Shown: positions 7,469 to 15,186 of the stretch, one piece after another
Layout of the letters: the number at the start of each line of letters is the position of its first letter
How positions within the stretch are numbered: position 1 is the first letter of the stretch
Translations under genes and position numbers: made by a program
Notes under the pieces: model-generated
The model's input: only the letters and a program-made list of their open reading frames with translations
What the model was told of the DNA's origin: nothing
Databases searched by the model: none
NCBI RefSeq assembly: GCF_044502415.1
Contig: NZ_CP172402.1
Reading direction: 5' to 3' (one strand)
Length of the DNA: 64,000 bases
Origin: Haloimpatiens lingqiaonensis
Lineage (GTDB): Bacteria > Bacillota > Clostridia > Clostridiales > Clostridiaceae

Positions 7469-8461
7469 GTGCGTATAACAAATAAAATGCTCTCAAATAA
7501 CTTTTTAAGGGACATGAGAACTAATCTGACAAATTTAAAGACATTGCAGGAACAGATGACTTCTGGTAAAGCAGTTAGAAGACCTTCAGATAACCCATTT
7601 AAAGTGGCAAGGGCTATGCAGCTTCACACAGAAATTAACTTAAATAAACAATATAACGAAAATATAAAAGATACATTAAATTGGCTAGATACTACAGACA
7701 CAGCGCTAGGACAGGCAGGAGATATTTTTCATAGAATAAGGGAACTTTTAATATCTTCAGGTAATGGAGCCTATAGCGAGGGTGAAAGAAAAGCTATAAA
7801 AGATGAAATAAATGAAAAAATATCTGAGTTTTCTCAAGTAATGAACACAAACTTTGATGGTAAATATATATTTGGTGGTACAAGGGGTACAACTAAGCCT
7901 ATGGATACTGCAGCTGGAATAAATGACAATACTAGATTATTTTATTACAAAAAAGGTGGCGGGGAATTACTAAATGGCGCCGAATACCAACAAATAGGGG
8001 AAAAGTTAAAGGTAGAAATATCCCAAGGAGTTGATTTTACTTATAATGTATCGGCAAAAGATATAATAGAGTTTAAAAATGCAACTGGACAAGCTAAGGA
8101 TTTAAGGGATATATTTAAAAATATAGTCAATCACTTAGATGGTAAAAATGAAGATGGAACGGATTTAGATGCAGATTCAGTTAAAAAGCTTGTAAATGAA
8201 GATCTTAAGGATATAAGTGATACTATGAATAATATATTAAAACTTCGTTCAGAAGTGGGAGCAAAACAAAACAGTATGGAAAGTGCCAGTGAAAAAAATA
8301 AGGATCAAAATTTTAATATGACAGAGATACTTTCAAAAACTGAGGATATAGACATTACTGAAACTACAATGCAATTTGCTACAGCCCAAACAGTCTATAT
8401 AGCTTCACTTCAAACCAGTGCTAGAGTTCTTCAACCAACTCTAATAGACTACATTAGATAA
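7469..8461 (+). CDS. flgL: FlgL hook-filament junction protein 2
   Basis: Protein of 330 aa beginning MRITNKMLSNNFLRDM, the standard FlgL/HAP3 N-terminus, followed by flagellin-type D0/D1 helices (SGKAVRRPSDNPFKVARAMQ). The C-terminal helix has ITETTMQFATAQTVYIASLQ. It joins the hook to the filament with FlgK. GTG 7469 is chosen over GTG 7457 because the AAGGAG ribosome site is 7452-7457 and family members begin at MRITNKML. The gene is intact. Confidence 0.94.
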   Translation: MRITNKMLSNNFLRDMRTNLTNLKTLQEQMTSGKAVRRPSDNPFKVARAMQLHTEINLNKQYNENIKDTLNWLDTTDTALGQAGDIFHRIRELLISSGNGAYSEGERKAIKDEINEKISEFSQVMNTNFDGKYIFGGTRGTTKPMDTAAGINDNTRLFYYKKGGGELLNGAEYQQIGEKLKVEISQGVDFTYNVSAKDIIEFKNATGQAKDLRDIFKNIVNHLDGKNEDGTDLDADSVKKLVNEDLKDISDTMNNILKLRSEVGAKQNSMESASEKNKDQNFNMTEILSKTEDIDITETTMQFATAQTVYIASLQTSARVLQPTLIDYIR

Positions 8462-8489
8462 GCACCTAGCACCTAGAACCTAGTACCTA
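8461..8489. repeat. CCTAGCA/CCTAGAA/CCTAGTA heptamers between flgL and fliW
   Basis: Four 7-bp units begin at the last base of the flgL stop codon and end 11 bases before the AAAAGGGGTG ribosome site of fliW. Confidence 0.85.
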
Positions 8490-8507
8490 AAAAAAGGGGT
8501 GTTTTAC

Positions 8508-8946
8508 ATGCAACTAAAAACAAAATATCACGGAGTTCGTGAATATAAAGAAGACGATATAATAAGTTTTAATAAAGGAATATGCGGCTTTGGGAAATTA
8601 AATAAATTTATAATCTTTCCAGTGGAGGAAAAATGAAATTTTTAGTGTACTTCATTCTATAGAAGATGGAGAAATAGGACTTGTGGTAATTTCACCCTTT
8701 GCTGTGGAGGAAAACTATGAATTTAAACTACCAGAAGAAACAATAAAAAGATTAAAAATAAATTCTCCAGAAGAGGTATTAGTTTTAACTACAGTTACAC
8801 TACATTCAGATGTTACTAATATAACTACTAACTTAAGAGCCCCTATTGTAATTAATATAAAATCAAAATTAGGGGAACAAATAATATTAAATAATGAAAA
8901 ATATTTGATAAAGCAGCCTATTTTTAAGGAGGCAGATAAATGTTAG
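8508..8946 (+). pseudogene. fliW: FliW flagellar assembly factor / CsrA antagonist, 1-bp frameshift
   Basis: ATG 8508 after AAAAGGGGTG. It reads a FliW N-terminus (QLKTKYHGVREYKEDDIISF, then a GICGF-like segment and KFIIFPVEEK) and then hits TGA at 8634. With one A fewer in the A5 run at 8629-8633 the frame continues VEENEIFSVLHSIEDGEIG, and then the open C-terminal part to 8946 (GLVVISPFAVEENYEF; LRAPIVINI). That gives about 145 aa, the family's normal length. FliW binds flagellin and CsrA in a partner-switching loop that times flagellin translation. Its stop overlaps the csrA start. A homopolymer slip could be a sequence error, a phase-variable switch or a real null. Confidence 0.88.
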
Positions 8947-9155
8947 TGGTTAAAAGAAAAAAAGGAGAATCCATAGTTCTAGGAGACAATATAGAAATAA
9001 GTATAGTAGACATAGAAAGCGGCTCTGTAAAAATAGCTATAAATGCACCTAAAGAGGTTGCCATATTGCGAAAAGAACTTTTAAAAGAAGTAGAAGAAGA
9101 AAATAAAAGCGCATTAAATTTTGACATAGATATGCTTAAAAATCTAAAAAAATAG
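8940..9155 (+). CDS. csrA: CsrA translational regulator
   Basis: Protein of 71 aa. It begins MLVVKRKKGESIVLGDNIEI and has the RNA-binding strand and loop IAINAPKEVAILRKEL, with the C-terminal extension usual in flagellated firmicutes. CsrA dimers bind GGA in hairpin loops to block ribosome entry; in Bacillus the main target is flagellin mRNA, relieved by FliW. The ATG at 8940 overlaps the fliW end, and GGAGG lies just upstream. A matching GGA hairpin is present in the flagellin leader at 13231-13242. Confidence 0.95.
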   Translation: MLVVKRKKGESIVLGDNIEISIVDIESGSVKIAINAPKEVAILRKELLKEVEEENKSALNFDIDMLKNLKK

Positions 9156-9156
9156 G

Positions 9157-9223
9157 AGCTAGCGGTGCTAAGCGCTAGGGGTTTTTCACTAGCCCCCTAG
9201 CCCTCCAGCCCCCTAGCCCCCTA
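9157..9223. repeat. CTAGCCC heptamer/octamer array with opposed arm
   Basis: GCTAGCGGTGCTAAGCGCTAGGGG on the left faces CTAGCCCCCTAGCCC-type units on the right. It is the same architecture as other arrays in this block but G+C-rich, between csrA and flaG. The arms can pair as CTAGGGG with CCCCTAG. Confidence 0.8.
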
Positions 9224-9241
9224 ACAAACGGGGTGTTTGAT

Positions 9242-9619
9242 ATGGAAATCAACTCAATAAGTCAAGGAAGACAGAGTATTTTAAATGTAAATCCAGTAAC
9301 TGATGTATTGCCACAATCACAAAAGAATGTAGTTATGGAAGGTTTATCAAATAATGCGTCTAAAGGAACCTATGCTCAAAAGGAAATAAAGGTAGACGGA
9401 CAAGAAGTGAAAAACATGGTGGATGGATTGAACAAATTAATAAAAAATGCAGATACTCATTTAGAATACGAAAAACACGAGAAACTCAATGAATACGTAA
9501 TAAGAATAGTAGACAATGAAACAAAGGAAGTAGTAAAGGAAATACCACCAAAGAAAATACTTGACATGGTTGCTAAAATGTGCGAGATGATAGGAATCAT
9601 CGTGGATAAAAAAGCTTAG
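9242..9619 (+). CDS. flaG: FlaG family protein
   Basis: Protein of 125 aa with a variable, polar N-terminal half. The conserved FlaG domain in the C-terminal half is visible as LEYEKHEKLNEYVIRIVDN, then TKEVVKEIPPKKILDM. FlaG is found beside flagellin and fliD genes and affects filament length; its mechanism is not settled. I start at ATG 9242 rather than GTG 9233 because the GGGGTG ribosome site overlaps the GTG. The stop codon lies inside a hairpin (9604-9630). Confidence 0.88.
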   Translation: MEINSISQGRQSILNVNPVTDVLPQSQKNVVMEGLSNNASKGTYAQKEIKVDGQEVKNMVDGLNKLIKNADTHLEYEKHEKLNEYVIRIVDNETKEVVKEIPPKKILDMVAKMCEMIGIIVDKKA

Positions 9620-9630
9620 GATTTTTATCC
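9604..9630 (+). terminator. Hairpin across the flaG stop codon
   Basis: GGATAAAAA (9604-9612) pairs with TTTTTATCC (9622-9630), with the flaG TAG in the loop. No T tract of its own beyond the stem. A processing or stabilising hairpin is as likely as a terminator. Confidence 0.45.
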
Positions 9631-9653
9631 ACCAAATTACGATACTAATGTTT

Positions 9654-9686
9654 ACTAGTACCTAGTACCTAGCACCTAGTACCTAA
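9654..9686. repeat. CCTAGTA/CCTAGCA heptamers before the 9705 gene
   Basis: About five 7-bp units of the CTAGNAC family, ending before the AAGGATGG ribosome site of the next gene. Confidence 0.85.
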
Positions 9687-9704
9687 AATAAGGATGGTGT
9701 TTTT

Positions 9705-9992
9705 ATGGAATTTCGCTTAAATAAAATAGACACAGAACTTAGACAAAGAGTGAAAGACACTACAAAGTCAGGAGTTGTGCATAGAAAAGACGAAATAAAA
9801 ATAAACCATGAAAAGAATCAGGATACTCCTAAGGATAGAAGCTTTGCATATAAACTTAAGAAGTTTAAAAAAGGTGAAGGAAAAATAGAAGTGGAGGCAT
9901 ATAAATCAGAAGATGTTGGTGTAGATGCCTACAAGGACGAAGTGGAATATTGTAGTGAAAATAGAGGAATGTTTATTGATACAAGAAAATAG
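9705..9992 (+). CDS. Small basic flagellar-cluster protein, function unknown
   Basis: Protein of 95 aa that I do not recognise. It is highly charged (lysine-rich middle AYKLKKFKKGEGKIEVEAYK; acidic end EDVGVDAYKDEVEY), with no membrane segment or known motif. The ATG at 9705 has a good AAGGATGG ribosome site, and the stop is 11 bases before the fliS start, so it is translated with the flaG-fliS-fliD group. The content suggests a small cytosolic, possibly disordered protein serving late assembly. This is inferred from context only. Confidence 0.7.
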   Translation: MEFRLNKIDTELRQRVKDTTKSGVVHRKDEIKINHEKNQDTPKDRSFAYKLKKFKKGEGKIEVEAYKSEDVGVDAYKDEVEYCSENRGMFIDTRK

Positions 9993-10003
9993 GAGGAATG
10001 AGA

Positions 10004-10396
10004 ATGTACGGTGGAAATGCAAATGCATATAATGCCTACAAAAGTAACAGTGTAAATTTTGCTTCAAAAGAGCAGCTTTTATTGATGCTGGTAGATGGAG
10101 CGGTTAAGTTTTCAAAAATAGCTAGACAAGCTATAGTGGATAAAGATATAAAAAAAGCACACGAAAATATAGTAAAGACTCAAAATATATTTTATGAATT
10201 AATAGTAACTCTAGATGTGAACAGAGGCGGAGAATGGGCCAAGAATTTAGTATCAGTATATCAATTTATAGTAGATAGATTGGTACAGGCTAATATAAAA
10301 AAAGATGTAGATATAATGAATGAAGTGATACCGCTTATTGAGGATGTAAAGGATATGTGGGATCAGGCCTATAAGGTTTCTAAGGGAGCTAAGTAA
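10004..10396 (+). CDS. fliS: FliS flagellin chaperone
   Basis: Protein of 130 aa. The N-terminus YGGNANAYNAYKSNSVNFAS and EQLLLMLVDGAVKFSKIA are standard FliS. The rest is a helical bundle with the IVTLDVNRGGEWAKNLVSVY motif. FliS caps flagellin C-termini before export and, in Bacillus, joins the FliW/CsrA feedback. I use ATG 10004, seven bases after AGGAGG (9991-9996). The ATG at 9998 is only one base away from that site. Confidence 0.94.
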   Translation: MYGGNANAYNAYKSNSVNFASKEQLLLMLVDGAVKFSKIARQAIVDKDIKKAHENIVKTQNIFYELIVTLDVNRGGEWAKNLVSVYQFIVDRLVQANIKKDVDIMNEVIPLIEDVKDMWDQAYKVSKGAK

Positions 10397-10398
10397 TA

Positions 10399-10519
10399 AA
10401 TAATAAAGAATAAATATCAAATAACAAAGAATAAATAGCAGAGAATAAATATCAATTTTTGTTATTTGTACTTTAATCTTTAGTATTTGATATTTGATAT
10501 TTGTACTTTGATCTTTGAA
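10399..10519. repeat. AT-rich 7/14-bp repeat array (AAATATCAAAGTAC family), inverted halves
   Basis: The left half has GAATAAATATCAAATAACAAA-like units. The right half has GTTATTTGTACTTTAATCTTT and GATATTTGTACTTTGATCTTT-like units, largely the reverse complement of the left. The same word set recurs inside the group I intron at about 15094-15121. This region fills the gap between fliS and the fliT-like gene. Confidence 0.75.
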
Positions 10520-10527
10520 AAAGGGTG

Positions 10528-10881
10528 GTGTTTAAATTTAACACGCAGTTACAAGAAAAGCTTTTACTATATAAGCAGTTAACCCAAAAGTTAATAGATT
10601 GCTTAGAAAAAGAACAATTAGAAAATATGGATGATTATGTAGCAGGAAGACAAAAGGTTATATTATCTATAGAGGATTTATCATTTACACAAGAGGAATT
10701 TAGAGAGATATGTAAAGATATAGATTTAGTTAAATATGAGGAAACCTTAACAAAACTCATGGTGTATAAGAGAAATGAAGCAAAACAAGAAATGGACAAA
10801 ATGAAAATAAAAAATAATGCTAATAAAAATTATAGCAAAAACTCCATGATTAATAGGGGATTTTTTAACACTAAAATATAA
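10528..10881 (+). CDS. fliT: FliT-like flagellar export chaperone
   Basis: About 117 aa, all helical (LQEKLLLYKQLTQKLIDCLEKEQ; NMDDYVAGRQKVILSIEDL), with a basic tail. Size, helix pattern and position between fliS and fliD fit the FliT/FlgN-like chaperones of the filament cap protein FliD. The start is unclear: GTG 10525 or 10528 sits inside the AAGGGTGG ribosome site, and the expected start near NTQLQEKL reads TTTAAC rather than ATG-AAC. A mutated start codon or a second small error is possible. Identity by context is moderately sure. Confidence 0.65.
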   Translation: MFKFNTQLQEKLLLYKQLTQKLIDCLEKEQLENMDDYVAGRQKVILSIEDLSFTQEEFREICKDIDLVKYEETLTKLMVYKRNEAKQEMDKMKIKNNANKNYSKNSMINRGFFNTKI

Positions 10882-10894
10882 TGGAGGTGATCCT

Positions 10895-12478
10895 GTGCAA
10901 GTAGGTGGAGTAAATAATAGTAGTGGTTCGGATTATAGCAGAATTACAGGTTTAGCCACTGGTATGGATACTGACGGCATGGTTAATAAGATGATTGCTG
11001 GAGACAATGCTAGACTAGATCAGATGAAGCAAAATAGACAAATTATACAGTGGCAACAAGAGGCTTATATAGATGTAATAAAAGACTTAAAGGAATTTTA
11101 TAATGGATACTTAGATATATTAGCACCTGCAGAAACTAATTTAATGGCTAGTATATCTTATTCAGGCTTAAAGGCTGAAAGCAGTGACAGTAGTAAGATT
11201 AACGCTATTGCCTTTGGTGGAGCAGTAAGAGGAAACTATGCGGTAAAAGTAAACAAGTTAGCCTCAAGTGCTAAAAAACAAAATGATGTGGCGTTAAATG
11301 CAGAAACTAATTTAAGCACTAAGTTAGCAGATATTAAAGACCAAGATGGAAATAATCTTAATATTGCTAATGGAACAATGGAGTTTAAGGTTAATGGCAA
11401 AACTTTTACTGTAAATGTAGATAGCACTAAATCTATAAGTGATTTTTTAAACGACATTAGAAATACTAAACTTAGTAGCGATAGTAAAGAAACTTTAGGC
11501 AACTATATAAATGCTAGTTTTAGTGAATTAACTAGAAAATTTACATTTGAAACGAAGGATACTGGTAGTTCTCAAACTTTAAGTATATCAGGAACAGCAG
11601 CAGAAAACCTTAAAATAAATGGTGATTTTACAGGGGAAAATGCCCAGGCATCTATAAAACCCCCAGGAGAAGAAACTTATTTTGAATCTAAGGAATTTGA
11701 AAAAAACACTTTTACTATAGATAATGTTCAATATGATATAAGTGGTGCTAAAGTTGGCGATGAAGTTAACATAAATATAAAGCCAGATGCTACAGATAAA
11801 GTAGAAAAGTTCAAAAAATTCATCGATAAATACAATTCCTTAATTGAAAAAATTAAAACTAAAGTAGATGAGAAAAAAGAATACAAGTTTAAACCACTTA
11901 CAGAAGCTCAAAAGAAAGATATGAGTGAAGATGAAATAAAGAATTGGGAAGAAAAAGCTAAAAAAGGCATGCTTTCTAGAGAAAGTAATCTTTCCAGCTT
12001 GCTTGCGAACTTAAGGCAAACCTTCTATAGTGCAGTAGAAGGAGCAGGATTAAGTGCTCAAGAAATAGGTATAGAAACCACTAGTAACTGGAGAGATGGA
12101 GGAAAACTTAAGCTTGATGAAGATAAGTTTAAACAAGCTCTAGAGACAAAAGGTGATCAAGTGCAAAAATTATTTACCCAAAGCAGCACCAACCAAGATG
12201 AAAAGGGTATACTCCAAAGATTTAAGGATACCTTTGACAATTATATAGGCTCAGAGGGCGTTTTAGTCAAAAAAGCTGGCTACAAAGACACCAGATGGTT
12301 AGGAAGCAATGATTTATCAAAGAAAATAGAGGAAAGAAATAAATCCATAAAAGAAATGGAAAATAAAATCTATCAAAAACAAGAAAGATATTATAAGATG
12401 TTTGCTATGCTGGAGAGGAATATGAATAATTTGAATTCGCAGAGTAATTGGTTGTATTCGCAGCTTGGAACGGCGTAG
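10895..12478 (+). CDS. fliD: FliD filament cap protein
   Basis: Protein of 527 aa. The N-terminal DYSRITGLATGMDTDGMVNK and the C-terminal coiled coil (KKIEERNKSIKEMENKIYQK, then a final NLNSQSNWLYSQLG) are the FliD D0 regions. The centre holds the usual variable domains. FliD caps the growing filament and places flagellin monomers. GTG start 10895 behind a strong GGAGGTGAT. The end of the gene is followed immediately by AATTAAG heptamers and the sigma-28 promoter that should serve flagellin. Confidence 0.94.
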   Translation: MQVGGVNNSSGSDYSRITGLATGMDTDGMVNKMIAGDNARLDQMKQNRQIIQWQQEAYIDVIKDLKEFYNGYLDILAPAETNLMASISYSGLKAESSDSSKINAIAFGGAVRGNYAVKVNKLASSAKKQNDVALNAETNLSTKLADIKDQDGNNLNIANGTMEFKVNGKTFTVNVDSTKSISDFLNDIRNTKLSSDSKETLGNYINASFSELTRKFTFETKDTGSSQTLSISGTAAENLKINGDFTGENAQASIKPPGEETYFESKEFEKNTFTIDNVQYDISGAKVGDEVNINIKPDATDKVEKFKKFIDKYNSLIEKIKTKVDEKKEYKFKPLTEAQKKDMSEDEIKNWEEKAKKGMLSRESNLSSLLANLRQTFYSAVEGAGLSAQEIGIETTSNWRDGGKLKLDEDKFKQALETKGDQVQKLFTQSSTNQDEKGILQRFKDTFDNYIGSEGVLVKKAGYKDTRWLGSNDLSKKIEERNKSIKEMENKIYQKQERYYKMFAMLERNMNNLNSQSNWLYSQLGTA

Positions 12479-12481
12479 GGG

Positions 12482-12516
12482 CAATTAAGAATTAAGAATT
12501 AATAATTAAAAATTGA
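12482..12516. repeat. AATTAAG heptamer array (left part)
   Basis: AATTAAGAATTAAGAATTAA and degenerate units directly after fliD. It belongs with the larger block at 12563-12614, from which it is separated by the sigma-28 promoter. Confidence 0.85.
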
Positions 12517-12536
12517 AAAAATATTTAAAAAAGGGG

Positions 12537-12563
12537 TAAAGGAAAAATTGGGGGGGACGATAA
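12537..12563 (+). promoter_or_regulatory. Sigma-28 (FliA) promoter for IVP gene and flagellin
   Basis: TAAA at 12537-12540, a 15-base spacer, and GACGATAA at 12556-12563: one mismatch from TAAA-N15-GCCGATAA. No comparable motif is visible nearer to the flagellin start at 13272. This suggests that flagellin is transcribed from here through the inserted IVP gene. Confidence 0.65.
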
Positions 12564-12614
12564 TTAAATTAAGAATTAAGAATTAAGAATTAAGAATTAA
12601 GAATTAAGAATTAG
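12563..12614. repeat. AATTAAG heptamer array upstream of the second IVP gene
   Basis: At least six near-perfect AATTAAG (TTAAGAA) units begin at the last base of the sigma-28 -10 box. The sequence family differs from the CTAGNAC arrays but has the same 7-bp period. Confidence 0.9.
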
Positions 12615-12686
12615 CATATTAACTGATTATTATTCTAAAAGATAGTTAAGAATTAGTAATAACTATTAATAGATAAGAAGGTTGAT

Positions 12687-13052
12687 ATGATGAAGGAAAA
12701 TTTGGTTTACCAAAAGGCATTTAAGTTTTCTATAAAGATAGTTAATTTGTATAAGTATTTGTGTAAATATAAGAAAGAATATGTTCTTTCAAAACAAGTT
12801 TTACGTTCTGGTACAAGTATAGGTGCCAATATAAAAGAAGGAATATTTGCGCAAAGCAAAAAAGACTTTTTGTCAAAGATGAATATTGCATTGAAAGAAT
12901 GTTCTGAAACAGCTTATTGGTTAGAATTGTTAACTGCAACAAACTACATGGATGCTAACGCATCAAAATCTATACTAGGTGAATGTACAGAATTGAATAA
13001 AATTTTAGTTTCAATAGTTAAAACAACAAAGGAAAAATTAACTATTAATTAA
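12687..13052 (+). CDS. Four-helix-bundle protein, 23S rRNA intervening-sequence (IVP/S23) family
   Basis: Protein of 121 aa with the same hallmarks as the one at 6902: VLRSGTSIGANIKEG (about residues 37-51) and ALKECSETAYWLELL. The N-terminal VYQKAFKFSIKIVNLYKYL also matches. Its molecular role is unknown. ATG 12687 (or 12690) follows AAGAAGGT. It lies between the sigma-28 promoter (12537) and the flagellin gene, in the sense direction, framed by AATTAAG units on the left and TTAATTA units on the right (13151-13183). Codon use looks like its neighbours. It would be co-transcribed with flagellin and made when flagella are being built. Confidence 0.88.
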   Translation: MMKENLVYQKAFKFSIKIVNLYKYLCKYKKEYVLSKQVLRSGTSIGANIKEGIFAQSKKDFLSKMNIALKECSETAYWLELLTATNYMDANASKSILGECTELNKILVSIVKTTKEKLTIN

Positions 13053-13060
13053 AAAGGCAG

Positions 13061-13092
13061 CCTAACGGCATGCGTGTTCCACGCTAGTTAGG
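13061..13092 (+). terminator. Two-step hairpin after the IVP gene
   Basis: CCTAAC (13061-13066) pairs with GTTAGG (13087-13092), and inside it GCGTG pairs with CACGC. A G run and AT-rich DNA follow, but no true T tract, so it could be an attenuator or processing site in the flagellin leader. Confidence 0.5.
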
Positions 13093-13150
13093 GGGTTTAA
13101 AAAAATTATAATACAGATTTTCTGAAGCGAAGCGGAAGAAAATCCTCCAT

Positions 13151-13183
13151 AATTATTAATTCTTCATTATTAATTATTAATTA
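13151..13183. repeat. Degenerate TTAATTA repeats downstream of the second IVP gene
   Basis: AATTATTAATTCTTCATTATTAATTATTAATTA-like DNA: a reversed, decayed counterpart of the AATTAAG block on the other side of the IVP gene. Confidence 0.65.
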
Positions 13184-13230
13184 ACCAAGCTTTAAGAGTC
13201 ATCACTGACTTTTAAATAAATAAAAATAAT

Positions 13231-13265
13231 GGCAAGGATGCCAAAAAACAAAACTCAAGGAGGAA
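13231..13265 (+). promoter_or_regulatory. Candidate double CsrA binding site in the flagellin leader
   Basis: GGCAAGGATGCC (13231-13242) folds as a 4-bp stem presenting AGGA in the loop, close to the CsrA consensus (CARGGAUG core). The second site is the ribosome site itself, CAAGGAGG (13256-13263). Paired sites of this kind are how CsrA represses hag in Bacillus. csrA is encoded nearby at 8940. Confidence 0.65.
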
Positions 13266-13271
13266 TTTATT

Positions 13272-14759
13272 ATGATAATTAACCACAATATGAATGCTAT
13301 GAACGCTCACAGAATGATGAGCGGTAACACAGTAGCTGCAGGAAAGTCAATGGAAAAATTAAGCTCAGGTTTAAGAATAAACAGAGCTGGAGATGATGCT
13401 GCAGGACTAGCTATATCTGAAAAAATGAGAGGACAAATTAGAGGACTTGACCAAGCTTCAAGAAATGCTCAAGACGGTATTTCATTGTTACAAACAGCTG
13501 AGGGAGCACTTAACGAAACTCATTCAATTCTTCAAAGAATGAGAGAGTTATCAGTTCAATCATCAACAGATACAAATACAGCGGATGATAGAGCAAAGAT
13601 TCAATCAGAAGTAGATGAATTGGCTAAAGAAATAACAAGAATATCAAATACAACTGAATTTAATACTCAAAACCTTATGGCTGGTGGATTGAAGGATACA
13701 TTCCATATCGGAGCTAATAAAAATCAAAACATTACAATTTCAATTAATGCAATGGATGCAAAAGCTCTAAGTGTGTCAGGAGATATGGAAGTATACAGTG
13801 TTGATGCTACAAACGCCGCAGGAATTGGAAGTGTAGAAAATCCATCTGATAATTTAGATGGTTATAAAATTACTACTGTGGCAAAATCTGCTGCAACAGC
13901 AGGTACAGCAATAACTGGTGCTGCTGTATCACAAAGTAATGCACTTGGGGGAGCACTTGCAGGTACAGCTGGTGACTACAATGGTTCACAAGATGCTACA
14001 ATAATGGTACGTATTGATAGTACTGCAACAGTAGGCGGAAAAGAACAAGTTGCTGGTGCATCAATTTCTCTTGATGGTGGTAAATCATACCAAAGTGTAA
14101 CTGTTACTCAAGGAGCTAATAGTACATTCCAATATGCTGGCATGACTTTAGGAATTGCCGAAGACGCTGAAAATGCAAATGGAAATACTTATACTTTCCA
14201 AGTTGCGGCAGAGTACAAGCAAGTGAAGCTTCAAGATAGCGCATCAGCAGATGTTGGAGCAACTGCAAAGATTTATAACAATCAAACAAGTGCAGTAATT
14301 GGTTCTACAGATAAGAATATAAAAATTAACTTTGATTATGCAACTCTTGATGGAACTGGGACTAAAACTTCTACATTAGATAGAAATGTAACTGCATCAA
14401 CGAAAGCAACTTTCGGAGCAGATGGTTCTATTGTATCACAAGCCGTAACTTATAAGGGAATCGATGTTTCAACACAAAAGAATGCTAATAAAGCTATAGA
14501 AACTATTAATAAAGCTATAACAACAGTATCCGAAGAAAGAAGCAAGCTTGGTGCTTACCAAAATAGATTAGAGCACACAATAGCTAATCTAGGAACTTCT
14601 TCAGAAAACCTTCAGTCAGCAGAATCAAGAGTTAGAGACGTAGACATGGCTAAAGAAATGATGAACTTCTCAAAGAACAACATCCTTAGCCAAGCTGCTC
14701 AAGCTATGTTGGCTCAAGCAAATAATCAACCTCAAGGAGTATTACAATTATTGAGATAG
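13272..14759 (+). CDS. flaA: Major flagellin
   Basis: Protein of 495 aa, the filament subunit. The conserved N-terminal D0/D1 (IINHNMNAMNAHRMM; LSSGLRINRAGDDAAGLAIS; SRNAQDGISLLQTAEGA) covers residues 1 to about 145. The C-terminal D1/D0 (RSKLGAYQNRLEHTIANL; SRVRDVDMAKEM; ending PQGVLQLLR) covers about 410-495. The middle, about 165-400, is a Gly/Ala/Ser/Thr-rich variable domain exposed on the filament surface. AAGGAGG ribosome site, overlapped by a candidate CsrA site. A group I intron core starts right after the stop codon, and a second copy of the last 15 codons lies beyond it. Confidence 0.96.
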   Translation: MIINHNMNAMNAHRMMSGNTVAAGKSMEKLSSGLRINRAGDDAAGLAISEKMRGQIRGLDQASRNAQDGISLLQTAEGALNETHSILQRMRELSVQSSTDTNTADDRAKIQSEVDELAKEITRISNTTEFNTQNLMAGGLKDTFHIGANKNQNITISINAMDAKALSVSGDMEVYSVDATNAAGIGSVENPSDNLDGYKITTVAKSAATAGTAITGAAVSQSNALGGALAGTAGDYNGSQDATIMVRIDSTATVGGKEQVAGASISLDGGKSYQSVTVTQGANSTFQYAGMTLGIAEDAENANGNTYTFQVAAEYKQVKLQDSASADVGATAKIYNNQTSAVIGSTDKNIKINFDYATLDGTGTKTSTLDRNVTASTKATFGADGSIVSQAVTYKGIDVSTQKNANKAIETINKAITTVSEERSKLGAYQNRLEHTIANLGTSSENLQSAESRVRDVDMAKEMMNFSKNNILSQAAQAMLAQANNQPQGVLQLLR

Positions 14760-14764
14760 GTTAT

Positions 14765-15186
14765 TTGAGGGTCCCTTAAGGAGTAATCCTTATTGCAAAT
14801 CGGGTGAATTGCTGGAACTTCCTTAGAGCTGGATTCCCTACAACGTAGTTCGAAAGGACAAGCGTGATAGGTTAAAAAGAATTCAGATTGGATAATCAGC
14901 AGCCGAGCTCCTGTACCGAAAGGTTGGAGAAGGTTCAACGACTAAGACGAACCAGCTAAGTAATTGAGAATTGAGGATTGAAAGTGGAGAATTAAGATGA
15001 TTTTTATTCACTTTGTTCATAAAAATCTTAATTATATGCTGATGAGGTCTGTAGGGAATGAGGTTTCCCGAAGTACCCGACAACCAACTACAGAGTACAA
15101 ATATCAAAGTACAGAGAACAGATGTTAGTTTTTGTATTGGTTGAAGATATAGTCTGGCAGATACTGAAAGGTATTTGATGGTACCG
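14765..15186 (+). ncRNA. Group I intron directly after the flagellin stop codon
   Basis: All four core elements occur in order: P AATTGCTGG (14807-14815), Q AATCAGCAGCC (14894-14904), R GTTCAACGACTAAGA (14933-14947), S AAGATATAGTC (15144-15154). P4 pairs GCTG with CAGC and P7 pairs GACTA with TAGTC. A P9-like hairpin ATACT-GAAA-GGTAT (15161-15174) precedes a likely terminal G at 15186. The 5' splice site is less sure: GGTTAT (14759-14764) can pair with GTAATCC at 14782-14788 as P1 with a U-G at the junction. No homing endonuclease is present. The R-S loop is enlarged by repeat DNA. Flagellin group I introns are known from thermophilic Bacillaceae. Confidence 0.8.
14959..14997. repeat. AATTGAG/AATTAAG heptamers inside the intron loop
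   Basis: AATTGAGAATTGAGGATTGA, then GGAGAATTAAG: degenerate 7-bp units like those at 12563-12614, here placed in the peripheral P8 region of the group I intron. Confidence 0.7.

Noticed and set aside
14732..15107. Small minus-strand ORFs over the intron
   Set aside because: They run through the intron core, lack ribosome sites and resemble no protein family; the RNA motifs explain the sequence.
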